Assembly (NCBI GenBank): GCA_014529385.2
Contig: CM043956.1
Coordinates: forward strand, 59,343,120-59,407,119
Direction: 5' to 3'
Length of the DNA stretch: 64,000 bases
From: Adiantum capillus-veneris
Lineage: Eukaryota > Streptophyta > Polypodiopsida > Polypodiales > Pteridaceae
In this document: piece after piece, positions 21,063 to 33,729 of the stretch
Position numbering within the stretch: position 1 is the stretch's first letter
Layout of the letters: every line of letters starts with the position of its first letter
Program-made: the position numbers and the translations under genes
Notes under the pieces: generated by a model
What the model was told of the DNA's origin: nothing
Databases searched by the model: none
The model's input: the letters and a program-made list of their open reading frames with translations, nothing else

Positions 21063-21599
21063 ACCAAAACAGTATTTCTCACCACTCCACCTGGGAGTAG
21101 ATTACCAAGCATTGAAACCATTATTAAACCCAAAGTCAAACAATTCAAATGATCACCAAGACATGCTTAAAAAAAATACCATCCATTTCAAACAAATTCC
21201 AAAAGGATCACCAAACAAGTTCTCAACAAAATTCAGAAAATTGCTTTTCAAGCTGAAAAAGCATTCTTTACATCAGTCGAGCTCAAAAGTGGACAAGGCT
21301 TTTGTCTTGAAACCTGCAACTAAATTAAGGTTTCATTCTTCATAAATTTTTAGTCAATTGTACCATGTCATCAAGTTTTTATGCAAGGTTGTGTGTGTGT
21401 AGTCCTACTTTATTTTATTGTCGTTAAGTCCCTTGGCCCCCATCAAATAGGGTCCCATAAGTTGGTGGGAGCTCCTCTTTAAAAATAGGCCACTCAGCAA
21501 GACTTTGTAAGTTGGTCAAACTTCTTGTTCCACTTCTACTTCTGTTACTGCTTCTTCTTAGGGTTTAGGCCCCTTTATTGGGGTATGCATGTTGGCTCT
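21063..21599. other. non-coding stretch, nothing recognised
   Basis: AT-rich DNA with short frames only. A Lys-rich frame at 21112-21345 has no recognisable motif and I do not call it a gene. Confidence 0.5.
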
Positions 21600-22140
21600 G
21601 TTATTTAGTGGTTTGACACCTCAAAAATTTGTGGAAGACAAATATGATCACCTAGCCCTTGAGTCATCTCAATAGCTATCACTACAGGGGGGCACAACAT
21701 GTTGTATGGGCAGATGACATCATGGTTCTAGTTGCATGGCTTCAACATGGATAGACTTCCTTCATTCCATTACTCCTTGAATGCACCCTCCCTATCTCTC
21801 ACACAGACAAAGATCACTAGACTCATACATTAGGAGTTGATTCAGCTAGATACAAGGAATGGCATAGAAGTTGGGTATGAAGATGGATTTCTATAGAGAG
21901 AAAGGACTTAGTAGTAGCCAGATGAGCATGCTTCAGAATAGACTTAAAAGCACACTTATACTAGAGGTTTATTAGTTGATAGATCCATTAGGTTGGGAGA
22001 GCTAGACACCCACATTTATGAGGGCAACCACAACATCTATGGAGGCTCCATCAAAGGATCAAGAATATTCTAGCACGACATGGGAGATTCCTAGTATGAC
22101 TATTTACAAAGGAAGACATTGATGAAGCTCTTTAGCAATC
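21600..22140 (+). pseudogene. LINE fragment B: C-terminal region and 3' tail
   Basis: The DNA matches the downstream parts of LINE C and LINE D in order. These are the CACCTAGCCCTTGAGTC region, the CATGGCTTCAACATGGATAG region, the CACTAGACTCATACATTAGG region, the GAAGATGG-TTTCTATAGAGAG region and the shared 3' tail ending ATTGATGAAGCTC. No frame stays open. It is a 5'-truncated, decayed copy, as LINE insertions often are. Confidence 0.7.
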
Positions 22141-22487
22141 GAAGTAGTACTTTCTTGGACAATGCCAGATGTTGGGCATCCTTGGATTCAGGCTTCCATT
22201 TCTCTTTCCAAACTCTGAGGCATCATTTGCTGATGGTGCAAATTTTGTTGATGCATAAGCACAATAATTTGTTGCATTGACTGCTACATCCTTGGCCTAA
22301 AAACATGGCTAATTCTATCTACCCAGATCAATTTCATGTCGTGTTCAATCAAAATATGTATGAGTGTGCAGTCCTTCGGGGTCGATCAGGAAAGCGTCGG
22401 GCTTTTGGTTGTAGATGGAACTTAGCGTAGGCTTAAATCAAGGAAAATGGAAGCAGATATGAGAAGATTTTGAGTTAATAAAAGCAA
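22141..22487. other. non-coding stretch, nothing recognised
   Basis: This lies between LINE fragments B and C. No frame, repeat or motif stands out. Confidence 0.4.
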
Positions 22488-23968
22488 ATAGGGGATCATG
22501 GCTCAATATAGATCAGTGGTCAGACATGTACGCACTCCAGAGGGGATATGTAATTTAGTTCACTCCACAATTGGAGTGAAACAAGGTTGTCCATTTTCTC
22601 CTACTCTTTTTGGTATGTATATAGATTAGGTTTTTTATTACATTGACACAGAGGGTGATAGGGGTGCCTAGCTAGCAGGGACATGGATTCCATTGTTGTT
22701 ATATGTTGATGATATTGTGATGATCTCTAACTCACCGAAGGGTATGCGATGACATTTGGATGCATTACATAGCTATGCGGAGGATAGATGAACGTCTATA
22801 AACCTTGGTAAAACCAAGGTTATGGTGTTTAGCAACACACCACAGTGGATCATGAGATCATCATCTACATTCACTTATGGTCACAAGACTGTGGAGTACA
22901 TAGATGCATACAATTATCTTGGGGTATTCTTCACTGGGCCAAAGTTTTCTTTGACGAGAGCAAAAAGAGACTATACTAACCAGAGTGTATGCGGCCTTGG
23001 GAGTATTGGAGAGGATGTGTTCATAGGTTCAATTCCAAGAACCCCAAACAAAGCTCTAGATCTTTGATACCTTAGTAGCTTCATCTATGCTCTATGGGGT
23101 TCAGGTTTGGGGACCCTCTGTGGATCAGGATGGGTGGAGAGGTTTGTAGAGGCATGTGGTATCTATGATCTCTTGATTGATTAGATCCAAGGCCTCCGTG
23201 CCACACGATACTAATTAGAGTGGACTTAGTACACTCTATGGAGATAAAGTCGCTTACTAGATCATTCTTCTGTATACATAGCTTATGGGATACTATGAAA
23301 TACACATATGCCAAATTGGCCCTTGAGTCCTCCAGACGATTAGCTTTACAGGGGGACACATCATGCTGGTATGCATAGATTTCATCATGGTTTTAGATAC
23401 ATGGCTTCATCATGGACAACTTGACTCCCTTCCAATAATCCCTTGATGCACCATCATTGTCTCTTACCCAAGTGTGGATTACTAGACACTCGGAGGATAT
23501 GAATAGAGCCAACACAAGAGTTGGGCATGAAGATGGCTTTCTATAGAGAGCATCTTCTCCGACTCACAAAGGATGGGTTTGTGATTCAGCCCAGCTAAAT
23601 GGATACACATCTATCTCATGGGTTACAGTGTGCCATTGGTCAGATACAAACACCTTCACACCAGCTTAAGATTGGACTAGTAGATTCAGAGGGGATATCA
23701 ACAGCTAATAGGATATGTTGCATATTCCATATAGAGACAAAGAAAGAGATACATTCTATATGTCAGTGCACAAAATATTACAAGATACGGGGTCGCTTCC
23801 ACTATCTATTCACATGTCCTTGGACCCTTCTCTAGAGTCATGAGCTATCAGGATCAAAGATGTCTTGGACTACATCTACTTGAGTTTCACATACATAGAG
23901 ATAGTTTACAGAGGAGATATGGAGTGAGACAATCCTAGAGCTAGATTATTGATTTCTTCACACTAGAC
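22488..23968 (+). pseudogene. LINE fragment C: reverse transcriptase to C-terminal zinc-like region, broken
   Basis: It opens inside RT at GIMAQYRSVVRHVRTPEG. Then come HSTIGVKQGCPFSPTLFGMY, the catalytic block LLYVDDIVMIS (about 22695-22725), INLGKTKVMVFSNTPQW and YIDAYNYLGVFFTGP. After stops and frame changes, the C-terminal part is MDTHLSHGLQCAIGQIQTPS, then ICCIFHIETKKEIHSICQC (a Cys/His pattern) and YYKIRGRFHYLF. This is the order of plant LINE ORF2 proteins. Gypsy-2 inserted near its 3' end, and the sequence seems to resume after 45561. Confidence 0.88.
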
Positions 23969-25516
23969 TATCATAATAATTAATATCTAATTCCCCTAAA
24001 TGATTTTATCATGTTAAATTGATAATTTAATATGGGGAAGTGATAGGGGAGAAAAAGCTAGAATATTGATTAAGCTAGGAGATTTTTTTACAATAGGGAT
24101 CCAAAGGGGGGGCCATCTACAAAAGAGCTATGTCCAACAACAAGCTCAAAAGACCCTAAGGTTCAGCCCATTAAGACTTCCCAAATTCAAAGGTTGTGTC
24201 CAAAGGCCAAAACTAGGGAAATTGGATGCTTAGCGTGTGTCACAAAAAGTATTTATCAATCCCTACACAGAAGGGGGCGAGCCTTGCAATTAGGGGATGA
24301 GAGAGAAAATCATGCACACACACATGCTCCCTTTACACAAAGGGAATGAGGGACACATGTCAGCTCCCTAGCCCAAATGCCCACAAGGTGTACCCAATTC
24401 CTATTGGATGGCCTTGGAGGTGGACCAATGAGAATCAGGCTAGAGTAAATCTAGTTTAATTAATTTAAAAACACTTAATAAAAGAACCAATAAGAATTAA
24501 GCTCTCTAGAAGACTATTGGACAGTCTCCCAAGGGGACCAATGAGCATTCAGCAGCCCAATGGCTTGCCTGATTCCTATTGGCCAGGAGGCAAAGGGGTC
24601 CAATGAGAGTTTAATTGAATTAAATAATTACCTTAAGCTCTCAAAAAAGGGGAAAGGGGTACACATGTCAGAAGGCTATCACTTATACTGCTTAATTTCC
24701 ATTTGCTAAGCCTGGGGAGGTCCAATAGGACTGTAGCAAGAGCAAATTGGAAGGGGGGTCGACCAAGAGAGAGAAGGGGATGATTTTTGCAAGGAATTAT
24801 CACACACACACTCACACAATCTCATGCGTCAAGTAAAGAAGACTGTCTCCTTCTCAAGATTTAATGGAAAGCTCATCATCTACTCCAAGATTGTGAGAAG
24901 GGAGGCCTACACCAACAACTCTTGGCTTTGTGATGAAAATCCAACCAAGATCCAAGCTCCAGTGCATGGTCATCTCCTCTACCATGCTAATTACTAAGCT
25001 ATGATAAGATATTAAGAGTGATTATGTGACGAGACATACTTCTTTCTCATAAGTATACTCCTCCTTCCTCTCAATCTACTCTCATACCCCGCTAGCTCTC
25101 ACCATCTTCAAAGGTGTGTGAGGTCTTGGGTCAGAGACCGTGAGGGAATTGATGTTGTGTTTGATAATTGTTTTACGTAGTGCATGAATTTTCCATCTTC
25201 ATTGTACTAGCTAGTATGGAAGGAACACAAGAAATTGTATTGTAAAATGTCTCTCTTGATGGGAGAAACCATAATACACAGCCTTTTAGAGGGGGGACCG
25301 GCTCCATGCAAATCCGGTCCTCAACTGTTGTCAATTGCTTAATTTCTCTCTCTTTTGAAGTATTGTTCATGCTATCTAACTAGGTGTTATGATTTTTGTT
25401 GCTCTCTCCACCCAAGCACTCTTGTTATTCTCATTAGGAATTTATTCTAATGAAATGCTCACTATGTTCATGTTATTTTCCGCTACACACAAGTTACTAG
25501 GCCATTAAATGTTACA
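23969..25516 (+). repeat. Gypsy-2 5' LTR (1548 bp)
   Basis: It aligns along its whole length with the Gypsy-1 LTR but with clearly more differences. It is followed by the primer site TGGTATTAGAGC at 25518-25529. Confidence 0.93.
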
Positions 25517-25933
25517 TTGGTATTAGAGCACAAGGTTTCTCTTTTCTTGCTCAAGAAGGGAGGTCCTCAAGCTAGCTATAAATGGTTGGTACTATTAATT
25601 GCATGTGAGTAAGTAGAATAGGAATTTTTCAGCCTTGCAGTGCACCTGCCTTTGTGCAATTAACAGGGCATCACCATCGAGAGCTATGGTCTTAATAGTG
25701 GAGTCCTACTGGGCTTGCCTACGGCTTAACCACTATTGAGCTAGTAGAAGCTTAACAGGAGCCGGTGTTGTTTTGGTGTTGAACAACCCCCTCTTCTATT
25801 CCTTGCAAGTAATGGTATTTGAGCCACGGGTATAGCAGCTTGAGTGTTTTTTCTTAAGGGGTAAATAGGAGTAGCAACTAGGGCTTTAAGTGCCAAAGTA
25901 CACCTAAAAAGTTTACACCTAAAAGTTGTTAGA

Positions 25934-27480
25934 ATGGCTGACAATAGTAAAGAGAGTGAAATTAATGTTGATAACTTTGATTTTTCTAATGAGCAAGCTA
26001 CTAATGATGCCCCGATGCTTGTTAACTATTTTGTTTCTAGGCTTCTACAAGTCACGAGCAATCCATCCCTCCAAAGTGAAGTGCAATGGTAGCTTTGTGC
26101 TCATGGGATTCTCCAAGCTCCCCACCATGATGAGAGAACACCTAGGAAGCCTCCTTGCGAGACTTCCAAAAGAGGTCTCTCTCCAATTTGGGAATAAGAA
26201 GAGCATCGCTATGAAGGGCTCAAAAATTTTCTCCTTGATGACGCATCTCCTTCTCAAAAGAGAATTCAAGAGCCTCCACCGAAGGAACAAGAAAGAAGTG
26301 AGTCTCCTGCCACCTCGACGAAGATGGCTCCACGAAGACGGCGGTATAAATGCTCTCCATCACCTCCAAAACGGAGAAGAACATCGCATACTTCTCCACA
26401 CCATACTTCAGAGAGGGATGAAAAAAATAAAGAGAAGAAAAAGGTGAGAAAGAGGACACCCTCTTCTCCATCTTCTTCATCCTCTTCCTCTTATGAAAGT
26501 GATGGTGAAGACAAAGAAGATCAAGGAAAGAAAAAGGCGAGAAAGAGGTCACCCTCTTCTCCATCTTCCTCAAATTCTTCATCTTCTGAAGAAAGTAATG
26601 GTGCAACCTTTGAACCATCAAAAAGAAGAGTCCATAGCAAATCCTATGCCATGTGGAACAGGTCGTCCAAGATCAAGAAATTCAAAGTGGGAGGGAAGAG
26701 CATCTCTTTCCTTACCTATGATGGCACTTTTGGTGCTACGAACAAAGTCTTGGCCTTTATCCAACAATTTGATGCGGCGTTCGGAGATGAGGGCTTCACG
26801 GAGTCCTCTAAGCTACGCCATGTAGCTATGCACTTTCAAAGTCCATGAGACAATGGTGGTCTAGCCTACGGGCCAACAGTGAAGCTCCACGAACATGGAA
26901 AGCTTTAAGATCTTCCATTATGAAGCAATTTTTGGCCACCGATGCCAAAGACAAAGTACTCACGGAATGGTGAAGATTGAAGCTCTCTCCCTATGAATCC
27001 ATCCACAAATATGTAGACAAGTTTTGGGACCTACAAATCAAAGCCACTATCTTCAGAAAGTTGGATTTTGGAGAGAAAAAGCAACAATTTTGTGCGAGCT
27101 TAACGGAAGAAATGGCGGAGTATGTCAACTCCCAAAGGCCACGCACCATATTGGTGATAATACATCATACTATGGTGGCGTCTCAAATCAATTTCCAAAC
27201 AGGGGCTAAGAGGAATTCTAAGCCCCCTGAAAACAAGGGTTCCAATGAGCCTAAGGGGAAGGACAATGTTCAAAAGTCTCCTAAGGGCAATTCCAACAAA
27301 GCTAAGGAGAAGGGAGTTTACAAAGGCAAAAATAAACTCTCTCCTGATGAAGAGCTTGAGCATTATTGGAAGGACAACCGGTGTTTCAGGTGCGGCGAAC
27401 AAGGGCATGAGTACCATGCTTGTCCCCAAAAGAACAACCGCCATGATCTTCCTAGAGCTACTTTTGTCGAAATCCAAGAG
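25934..27480 (+). pseudogene. Gypsy-2 gag: SR-rich N-terminus and intact zinc knuckle
   Basis: The start ATG 25934 and the first residues are those of Gypsy-1 gag, but stops occur at about 26088 and 26194. The SR-rich part is longer than in Gypsy-1: two Lys/Arg plus Pro-Ser blocks (KKVRKRTPSSPSSSS and KKARKRSPSSPSSSN) lie in tandem at about 26430-26590, each followed by a Ser/Glu run. A base loss near 26840 shifts the frame in the capsid region, and a TGA lies at 26971-26973. The zinc knuckle at 27382-27423 reads CFRCGEQGHEYHAC, a complete CX2CX4HX4C. Confidence 0.9.
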
Positions 27481-28740
27481 GAGGAAACTCACCACAAAGG
27501 ATCTCCTCTATGCCATGCCTGGGGAAAGGTAAGAGAACATGATGCTTTTATTCTCCTTGACCCCGGGTCTACTCATACTTTTATATCTATAGAGTTGGCC
27601 ACCAAGCTAGGCATACAAACCTACAAGATGGGAGATGTCCTACCCGCAGACGGTGCTTTCAAGGGGCAAGAAGCTTCAGTCACTCCCTTAATCGGGAAAT
27701 TGAGGCTCCATGTCCAAAGCTACGTGGACAAAGAGGACTTATTTATCTCTCCTCTCAAGCATGAGGATGTAATCCTAGGGGCACCATGGTCTGATTGCAT
27801 GGCTGCCAATGTTAAATTCCCTAAAAGGAGAATCTTCTTTAAGTTCAGGGAAAAAGATATGTATATAGATGCTAAGGAAATGGGTAACACTATAACCATT
27901 GTACATACACAAGCTTTTGACAAGTCAATAAAGAGATCTAGTTTCGTGTACATGATTTTTGTTAAAGATTCTCAAAATGAACCTAATGTGTTAGCAAAAG
28001 AAAATATACACAATCAAAAGGAATTAGAGTTATCCAATTTTCTCAAGGGGTTTCAAGATGTCTTTATTGACGACATCCCTTGTGAGCTACCTCCTAAACG
28101 AGGCAATGATGACCATGCAATTTAACTTCTTCCAGGAAATTCACCACCTAACAAACCTCCTTATAGAGTTTCTCAAGCTCAACAAGAGGAGATTATGCGG
28201 CAAGTGCATGAGTTAGTTGAGAAGGGCATGGTTAGGCCGAGCTCATCTCCATTTTGTTCTCTTGTGCTACTAGTGCAAAAGAAAGACAGCACATATCGTA
28301 TGTGTGTCGACTATAGAGCACTAAATAGGATCACTATCAAAAATAGGTTTCTCGTTCCACGGGTAGAAGACCTATTTGATAAGCTACAAGGGTCCACCTA
28401 CTTCAGTAGGATTGACCTAAAGAGTGGCTATCGTCAAATAAGGATAGTTGATCAATACATTGTAAAGACCGCATTTCGCACTATGTTTGGTCTTTACGAA
28501 TACATTGTCATGCCTTTTGGGTTGACCAATGCACTAGCCACATTCAACTGCTCGATGGAGAAGCTAGTCAGGCCTCACCGAACCTTTACTGGAGCGTTCT
28601 TTGATGATATCATCATCTACTCTAGTTCATTATATGAACACAAGTAGCACCTCTAGGTAATATTTCAAGTTCTAAGAGAGAATAAACTTTATGTTAATCA
28701 AAAGAAAAGTTAATTTTTCTTACAAGAGATTTAGTATTTA
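27481..28740 (+). pseudogene. Gypsy-2 protease and reverse transcriptase
   Basis: The frame is open from 26977 to a TAA at 28123-28125, and again to a TAG at 28645-28647. The protease loop reads LLDPGSTHTFIS (Asp 27559-27561). RT has MCVDYRALNRITIKNRF, FSRIDLKSGYRQIR and the complete catalytic block FFDDIIIYSS (GAT GAT at 28603-28608). Some normally fixed residues differ, for example NALATFNC where NAPATF is usual. The RT motif is intact where that of Gypsy-1 is not, but the stops prevent a full protein. Confidence 0.92.
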
Positions 28741-29390
28741 GGTCACATTATCTCTCAAGATGGCATCCAAATGGATCCACTCAAAGTTAGAGGTAATAAG
28801 AGGATGGCCTAAACCAAGGAATCTTCATGAATTAAGAAGCTTTATAGATATGTGTGCATACTATAGACACTTAATAGAAAAGTTCTCACTAATAGCAGGA
28901 CCATTACATGACCTAACAAAGAAAAATGTTAGGTACACATGGTCTGCCAAGGAGAACAATGATTTCGAAAAGCTTATCTGTCAGCCTGTGCTTACACTAC
29001 CGGATCTCTCAAAGCCATTTGAAGTCCAATGTGATGCTTGTGGTGATTGCCTTGGAGCTGTTTTGCTTCAAGAAGGGCACACCATAGGCTATGAAAGTCG
29101 AGGCTCGACCTTGTTGAGCAAGCTCGACCCTATTGAGCAAGCTATAGGAATATATGAAAAGGAACTCCTTGCAATTCTACATGCCTTAGACTCATGGAAG
29201 CACTATTTTTTGGGGACTCCTTTCATTCTGCGAATGGATCACCAAAGTCTTAAGTACTTCATGACATAGACCAAGCTCTCCGACAAACAAATGAGGTGGG
29301 CAAATTTTCTTTTGCAATTTCATTTTCATATTGCTCACATTGCTGGCAAGCATAATCAAGTAGCCGATGCACTCTCAAGATAACCGAGAG
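28741..29390 (+). pseudogene. Gypsy-2 RNase H domain
   Basis: The main frame is 28760-29269. The domain shows VQCDACGDCLGAVLLQEG, YEKELLAILHALDSWKHYF and LRMDHQSLKYF. A duplicated stretch (GSTLLSKLDPIEQ) sits where Gypsy-1 has RRLDPVEQ. TAG interrupts at 29267-29269 and the frame resumes (TKLSDKQMRW) to a stop in place of the Trp of DALSRW. Confidence 0.9.
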
Positions 29391-30196
29391 TGAATGCGGT
29401 TTCCATAGCAACTCACAATGATCTATTTTCTATGATAGATGAGTATGCTATTGATCCCGATTTTAGAGATGTGATTTCAGCCCTTGCACTAGAGAAGAAA
29501 GAGGAACCATTTACTTTACAAGAGGGTTATCTTCTCTATGGAAATAGACTATGCGTTACTAGCTCACTATGTGAGAAAGTAATGTATGAATCTCATGCTT
29601 CTCCTTATGCAGGACATAGAGGGATTCAGCCTACCCTAAAGGGGATTGAAACATGTTTCTATTGGCCAACCATGAAAGCAAACATACAAGAGTATGTTTC
29701 TAAATGTGTGGTATGCCAAAAGACGAAGTTTGATAGAGGGAAGAAACTTGGATTTCTTCAACCTTTGCCAATCCCTAATTCACCATTGGAGAGCATATCC
29801 ATGGATTTTATCTTTGGATTGTCTAAGACTATTCATGGGAATACGTGAATATGGATGATAGTAGACAGGTTCAGTATACAAGCTCATTTTATACCCGTCA
29901 AAAAGACTATCAAAGCCCATCAAATGGCAACCCTCTTCATTTCACAAATCTTCAAGTACCATGGCTTGCCAATGTCCATAGTGTCGGATAGAGATCGTAG
30001 AATGACCAGTAATTTCTGGAAGGGTCTCTTTGAGAATTTAGGAACAAGGCTAAACTTCTCTTTGGCCTATCACCCACAAACGGATGGCCAAAGTGAAATA
30101 GCTAACCTAACAATTCTTGATCTACTAAAAGCCTATGTAACGGAAGTAGATCAAAGATCCCAATGGGAGAAGTACTTACCCTTAGTGGAGTATGCC
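29390..30196 (+). pseudogene. Gypsy-2 integrase, first part, cut by a MITE
   Basis: Frames 29390-29848 and 29855-30196 encode the zinc-binding part (HASPYAGHRG, CVVCQKTKFDRG), the first Asp in SMDFIFG, the second in IVSDRDRRM and the Glu in TDGQSEIANLT. The gene stops in LVEYA, where the MITE entered at 30197. The frame continues after the MITE at 30445 and, further on, after the TTAA element. Confidence 0.92.
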
Positions 30197-30444
30197 TCCG
30201 GGGAGGTTACCTAATAATAATGTAACCTATCACGTGAGTTCAACAGAAGGGTATTTAAAGTTCTTAAAACTTACAGAAATATATATACAGAAGGGCATTA
30301 TTTTTTCAAATTTTTAAAAAAACTTACAGATTTTAAAAGAAAAGGGTACATTATATTCCTAACAAAATTCACAGATAAGGGGTTTTACAAACATGTCTTG
30401 AACGCACGTGATATGGTATTTTTACACATAGTGAACCCCCCGAG
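30197..30444. mobile_element. MITE copy 1 (248 bp, 8-bp target duplication)
   Basis: It is flanked by AGTATGCC on both sides (30189-30196 and 30445-30452). Its ends are inverted and imperfect: TCCGGGGAGGTTAC on the left and CTCGGGGGGTTCAC read inwards from the right. The interior is AT-rich and non-coding. Gypsy-1 has the uninterrupted site, which proves the insertion. An 8-bp duplication fits the hAT superfamily. A second copy lies at 46462-46703. Confidence 0.9.
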
Positions 30445-30535
30445 AGTATGCCTACAATAACATTGTACATACTTCCACAGGAAAAGCACATTTTGAGGTA
30501 ATTGAGGGAAGATAAAAAAGTCCCTTGCTACTTAA

Positions 30536-31812
30536 CACTAGTTTGGTGCCAAAACAGGACACTTTAAGTGTCCTTTTTTAACAAATTTAAATTAAATGCT
30601 ACTTGCATTAGACGGTTTATTTAATAAAAACCTCTTGATATGCTTAAATATGTTAGCTAGAGAGTCTTTAAAAAATATAACCTTCTATTTTAGAATCTAT
30701 CATGATCAACAATTATACTCATCAAGTTGACCCTCACAAGCCTACAATCGACGATTTGAAGAAATCGCCTTTATAAGCTCAATAGAAAATGAAGCGACCT
30801 TGTAGAAAATTTTAGGTGACTCTTCCATAGTTTTGCTATAGATAATTGAAAGTTTCATGTGCAAAAAATTTGATTTTGGAGTATATAAAATAATGTAAAG
30901 TTCCATGTGTTTGATATGGTCATTTCAAGCATATTTGTGAAATGTATTTGTGAGTTTTAGAAAGTGATACATAGCTTGCCCTTTCCATTGACCACTAAAG
31001 GTGGCAAGTAGAAGGGCTTTGGTATGCAACAATTATTGGATCATTTTAAATATTCAAAACTGCATAAGAGAAAACTTTTTTATTTTCATTCTTGAGACAT
31101 AAGCATTCAAAAGCTCAAATAATATCAAACTTTCCATGTAGATCAGTTAAATGTATCAAAGTACGTGGTACATACACAATTGGGGTGCTTAAAACCTTGG
31201 TTTTAATGCTATTATGGGGAACTAAATATTCTCAAGAGTTTTTGCACGATAAAGAATTCAAGATAGAGTTCAAGCAACAAGATTTAATTGTGTTAGGGGG
31301 CCCAAAAAATACGCAGTTTCTTGGTTTAAACATATAAAGTCATTTGTAGTTGTCAAATTGTACTAGAATAATACCAATTTCATGAGGGGACCTTTGGAAG
31401 ACCAAAATTATGCTCTTATTCAACACGTGCTCAAGTATGAAATTATGTCTATAGCTTGCATGTGACTTGAAAACCTAGCTTTGAAGTGCATTCCATTGTT
31501 TTGTAACACGAAGTGCTAACACTTGGCTTTAAAAAACATAAAAAAGGCCATCTCTACAAAAAGATATAATCATTTTATGATTTTTTTGGCAAAACAACTT
31601 GAAATTTCACTAGAATTTATGTCTTAGCACTTACCAGAATTCTCTCCATACAGATTGTATTTTGATATGGAGAAAAATCCAGTGTCTTCTTTCTCTTATA
31701 ACCAATCTATGGTAGAGGCAAGGTGTTAAAAACTTCTTTTTAGCTTGACAAATACATTGCCAAAACTTGGTAGAAAAACAGGACACTTAAGTGTCCAATT
31801 ACAGAACTAGTG
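30536..31812. mobile_element. 1.3-kb non-autonomous element with CACTAG ends in a TTAA site
   Basis: It begins CACTAGTTTGGTGCC and ends AGAACTAGTG, so the tips are inverted repeats (CACTAGTT). It is flanked by TTAA on both sides (30532-30535 and 31813-31816), while Gypsy-1 has TTAA once. Near each end is the palindrome GGACACTT(T)AAGTGTCC preceded by AAACA (30562-30583 and 31770-31796). No long frame lies inside. The tips suggest CACTA, but the four-base TTAA duplication is not the usual 3 bp. Its class is left open. Confidence 0.85.
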
Positions 31813-32427
31813 TTAAGGTACACGGGAAGATCTTCTCTACAGATGAGTATAGCCGAGACCTACAAGAATATTTCCAAAAGATTAAGGATTCTATCTCTAT
31901 CTCACAGCAAAGGCAAAAGGTTGTTGGCTGCTGCTGATAAGCACAGAAGAGCCCATGCCTTTAAAGAAAATAATTGGGTCTTACTCAAATTTCCCAAGGC
32001 TCGATTAAGGCACATGACGGGAAAAAATCCTACGGGACACCAAAAGTACTATGCGAAGTTAGCAAAAAGGTACTATGTTCCCTTCCAAATTCTTAGGCCA
32101 ATCAATGAGATGGCCTATCAACTCAAGTTGCCCAACCATTGGCTCATACACAATGCTTTCCATGTGAGCCTACTAAAGCTTTACAAAGAAGAGCCACCAC
32201 AAGAACCAACAATTGAAGACCCACCAGAAATCGAGGACCAAGAAGAGGTGCTGCAGCCCGAGTCCATTCTTTGACATGAAGATAAGGTACTAAGAGGCGG
32301 TAAGACTATCCGGCAATATCTTATTAAGTTAAAGAATTATCCTTTTGAAGATGCCAGATGGATGCAAGGCATACAATTAAAGGATAACCTAAACCTTGTC
32401 AATGCTTACAATACTTCCCAAGAGTAA
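31813..32427 (+). pseudogene. Gypsy-2 integrase C-terminus and chromodomain
   Basis: The frame is open at 31810-32274. It encodes MSIAETYKNISKRL, the helical part, then [20 protein letters not shown] and [19 protein letters not shown], the GPY/F-like module. TGA at 32272-32274 falls at the start of the chromodomain, which continues in frame with HEDKVLRGGKTIRQYLIKLK, then NYPFEDARWMQG, to TAA at 32425-32427. It keeps CAG where Gypsy-1 has a TAG stop. Confidence 0.88.
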
Positions 32428-32781
32428 GAAAATGTACAAATGTTAAAAATGAACAAAAAATTTGTCTTATAAGACTCTCTTTTTCTTTATTGTGTACAAA
32501 AATGAAGTAGTATGCATGCTTAGATGAAGTTTGCGGAGACGATGTTTCCCGAACACCAAGTAGAGCTTGTCACTCTACTATGGAAGCTGATAGGACTAAT
32601 GTGGAGACATGCTTGAGGCAGCCTCAGGCTCTCAAGCGCCAAATCAACTAGTCATCCATTGTAGAATGATGTCGTAGGGTAACATAGGGATCCACTACCC
32701 GCTAGGAAAAAGGACTAATGAATATGCTTTATCTTCTCTACCCCATAGTCGAGGACGACTATGATTTCAGGAGAGAGGTAA

Positions 32782-33729
32782 TGCCATAATAATCAATATC
32801 TAATTCTCCTAAATGATTTTCTCATGTTAAACTGATCATTTAATACAGGGAAGTGATAGGGGATAAAAAGCTAGAATATTGGTTAATCTAGCAGACCGGC
32901 CACAGTAGGGATCCAAAGGGGGGGCCATCTACAAAAGAGCTATGTGCAACAATGGCTATGTGCAACAATGGGCTCAAAAGACCCTAAGGTTCAGCCCATT
33001 AAGACTTCCAAAATGCTAAGGTTCTAAAATTCAAAGGTTGTGTCCAAAGGCCAAACACTAGGGAAATTGGATGCTTAGTGTGTGTCACAAAAAGTCTTTA
33101 TCAATCCCTACATAGGATGGGGCGAGCCTTGTAAGTAGGGGATGAGAGAGAAACTCACTCACACACACACACATGCTCCTTTTACACAAAGGGAATGAGG
33201 GACACATGTCAGCTCCCTAGCTCAGATGCCCACAAGGTGTACCCAATTCCTATTGGATGGCCTTGGAGGTGGACCAATGTGAGTTAGGCTAGAGTAAATT
33301 TAGTTGAATTAATTTAAAAACACTTAATGAAAGAAACAATAAGAATTAAGCTCTCTAGAAGACTATTGGATAGTCTCCCAAGGGCACCAATGAGCATTCA
33401 GCAACCCAATGGCTTGCCTAATTCCTATTGGCCAGGAGGCAAAGGGGTCCAATGAGAGTTTAGTTGAATTAAATAATTACCTTAAGCTCTCACAAAAGGG
33501 TAAAGGGGGACACATGTCAAAAGGCTATCACTTATACTGCTTAAATCCCATTGGCTAAGCTTGGGGAGGTCCAATAGGACTGTAGCAAGAGAAAATTGGA
33601 ACGGGGGTCGACCAAGAGAGAGAGGGGGCTAATTTTCCAAGGCATTATCACACACACACTCACACACTCTCATGTGTGAAATAAATAAGTCTCCCTCTCC
33701 TTCTCAAGCTTTAATGGAAAGCTTACCAC
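32782..33729 (+). repeat. Gypsy-2 3' LTR, left part
   Basis: It starts TGCCATAATAATC after the purine tract GGAGAGAGGTAA and follows the family LTR until AAGCTTACCAC at 33729, where Gypsy-3 begins. The rest resumes at 44921. Confidence 0.92.

Noticed and set aside
30536..31812. Assigning the TTAA element firmly to piggyBac
   Set aside because: The tips are CACTAG rather than the CCC-type ends of most piggyBac elements, and one copy cannot settle the duplication length.
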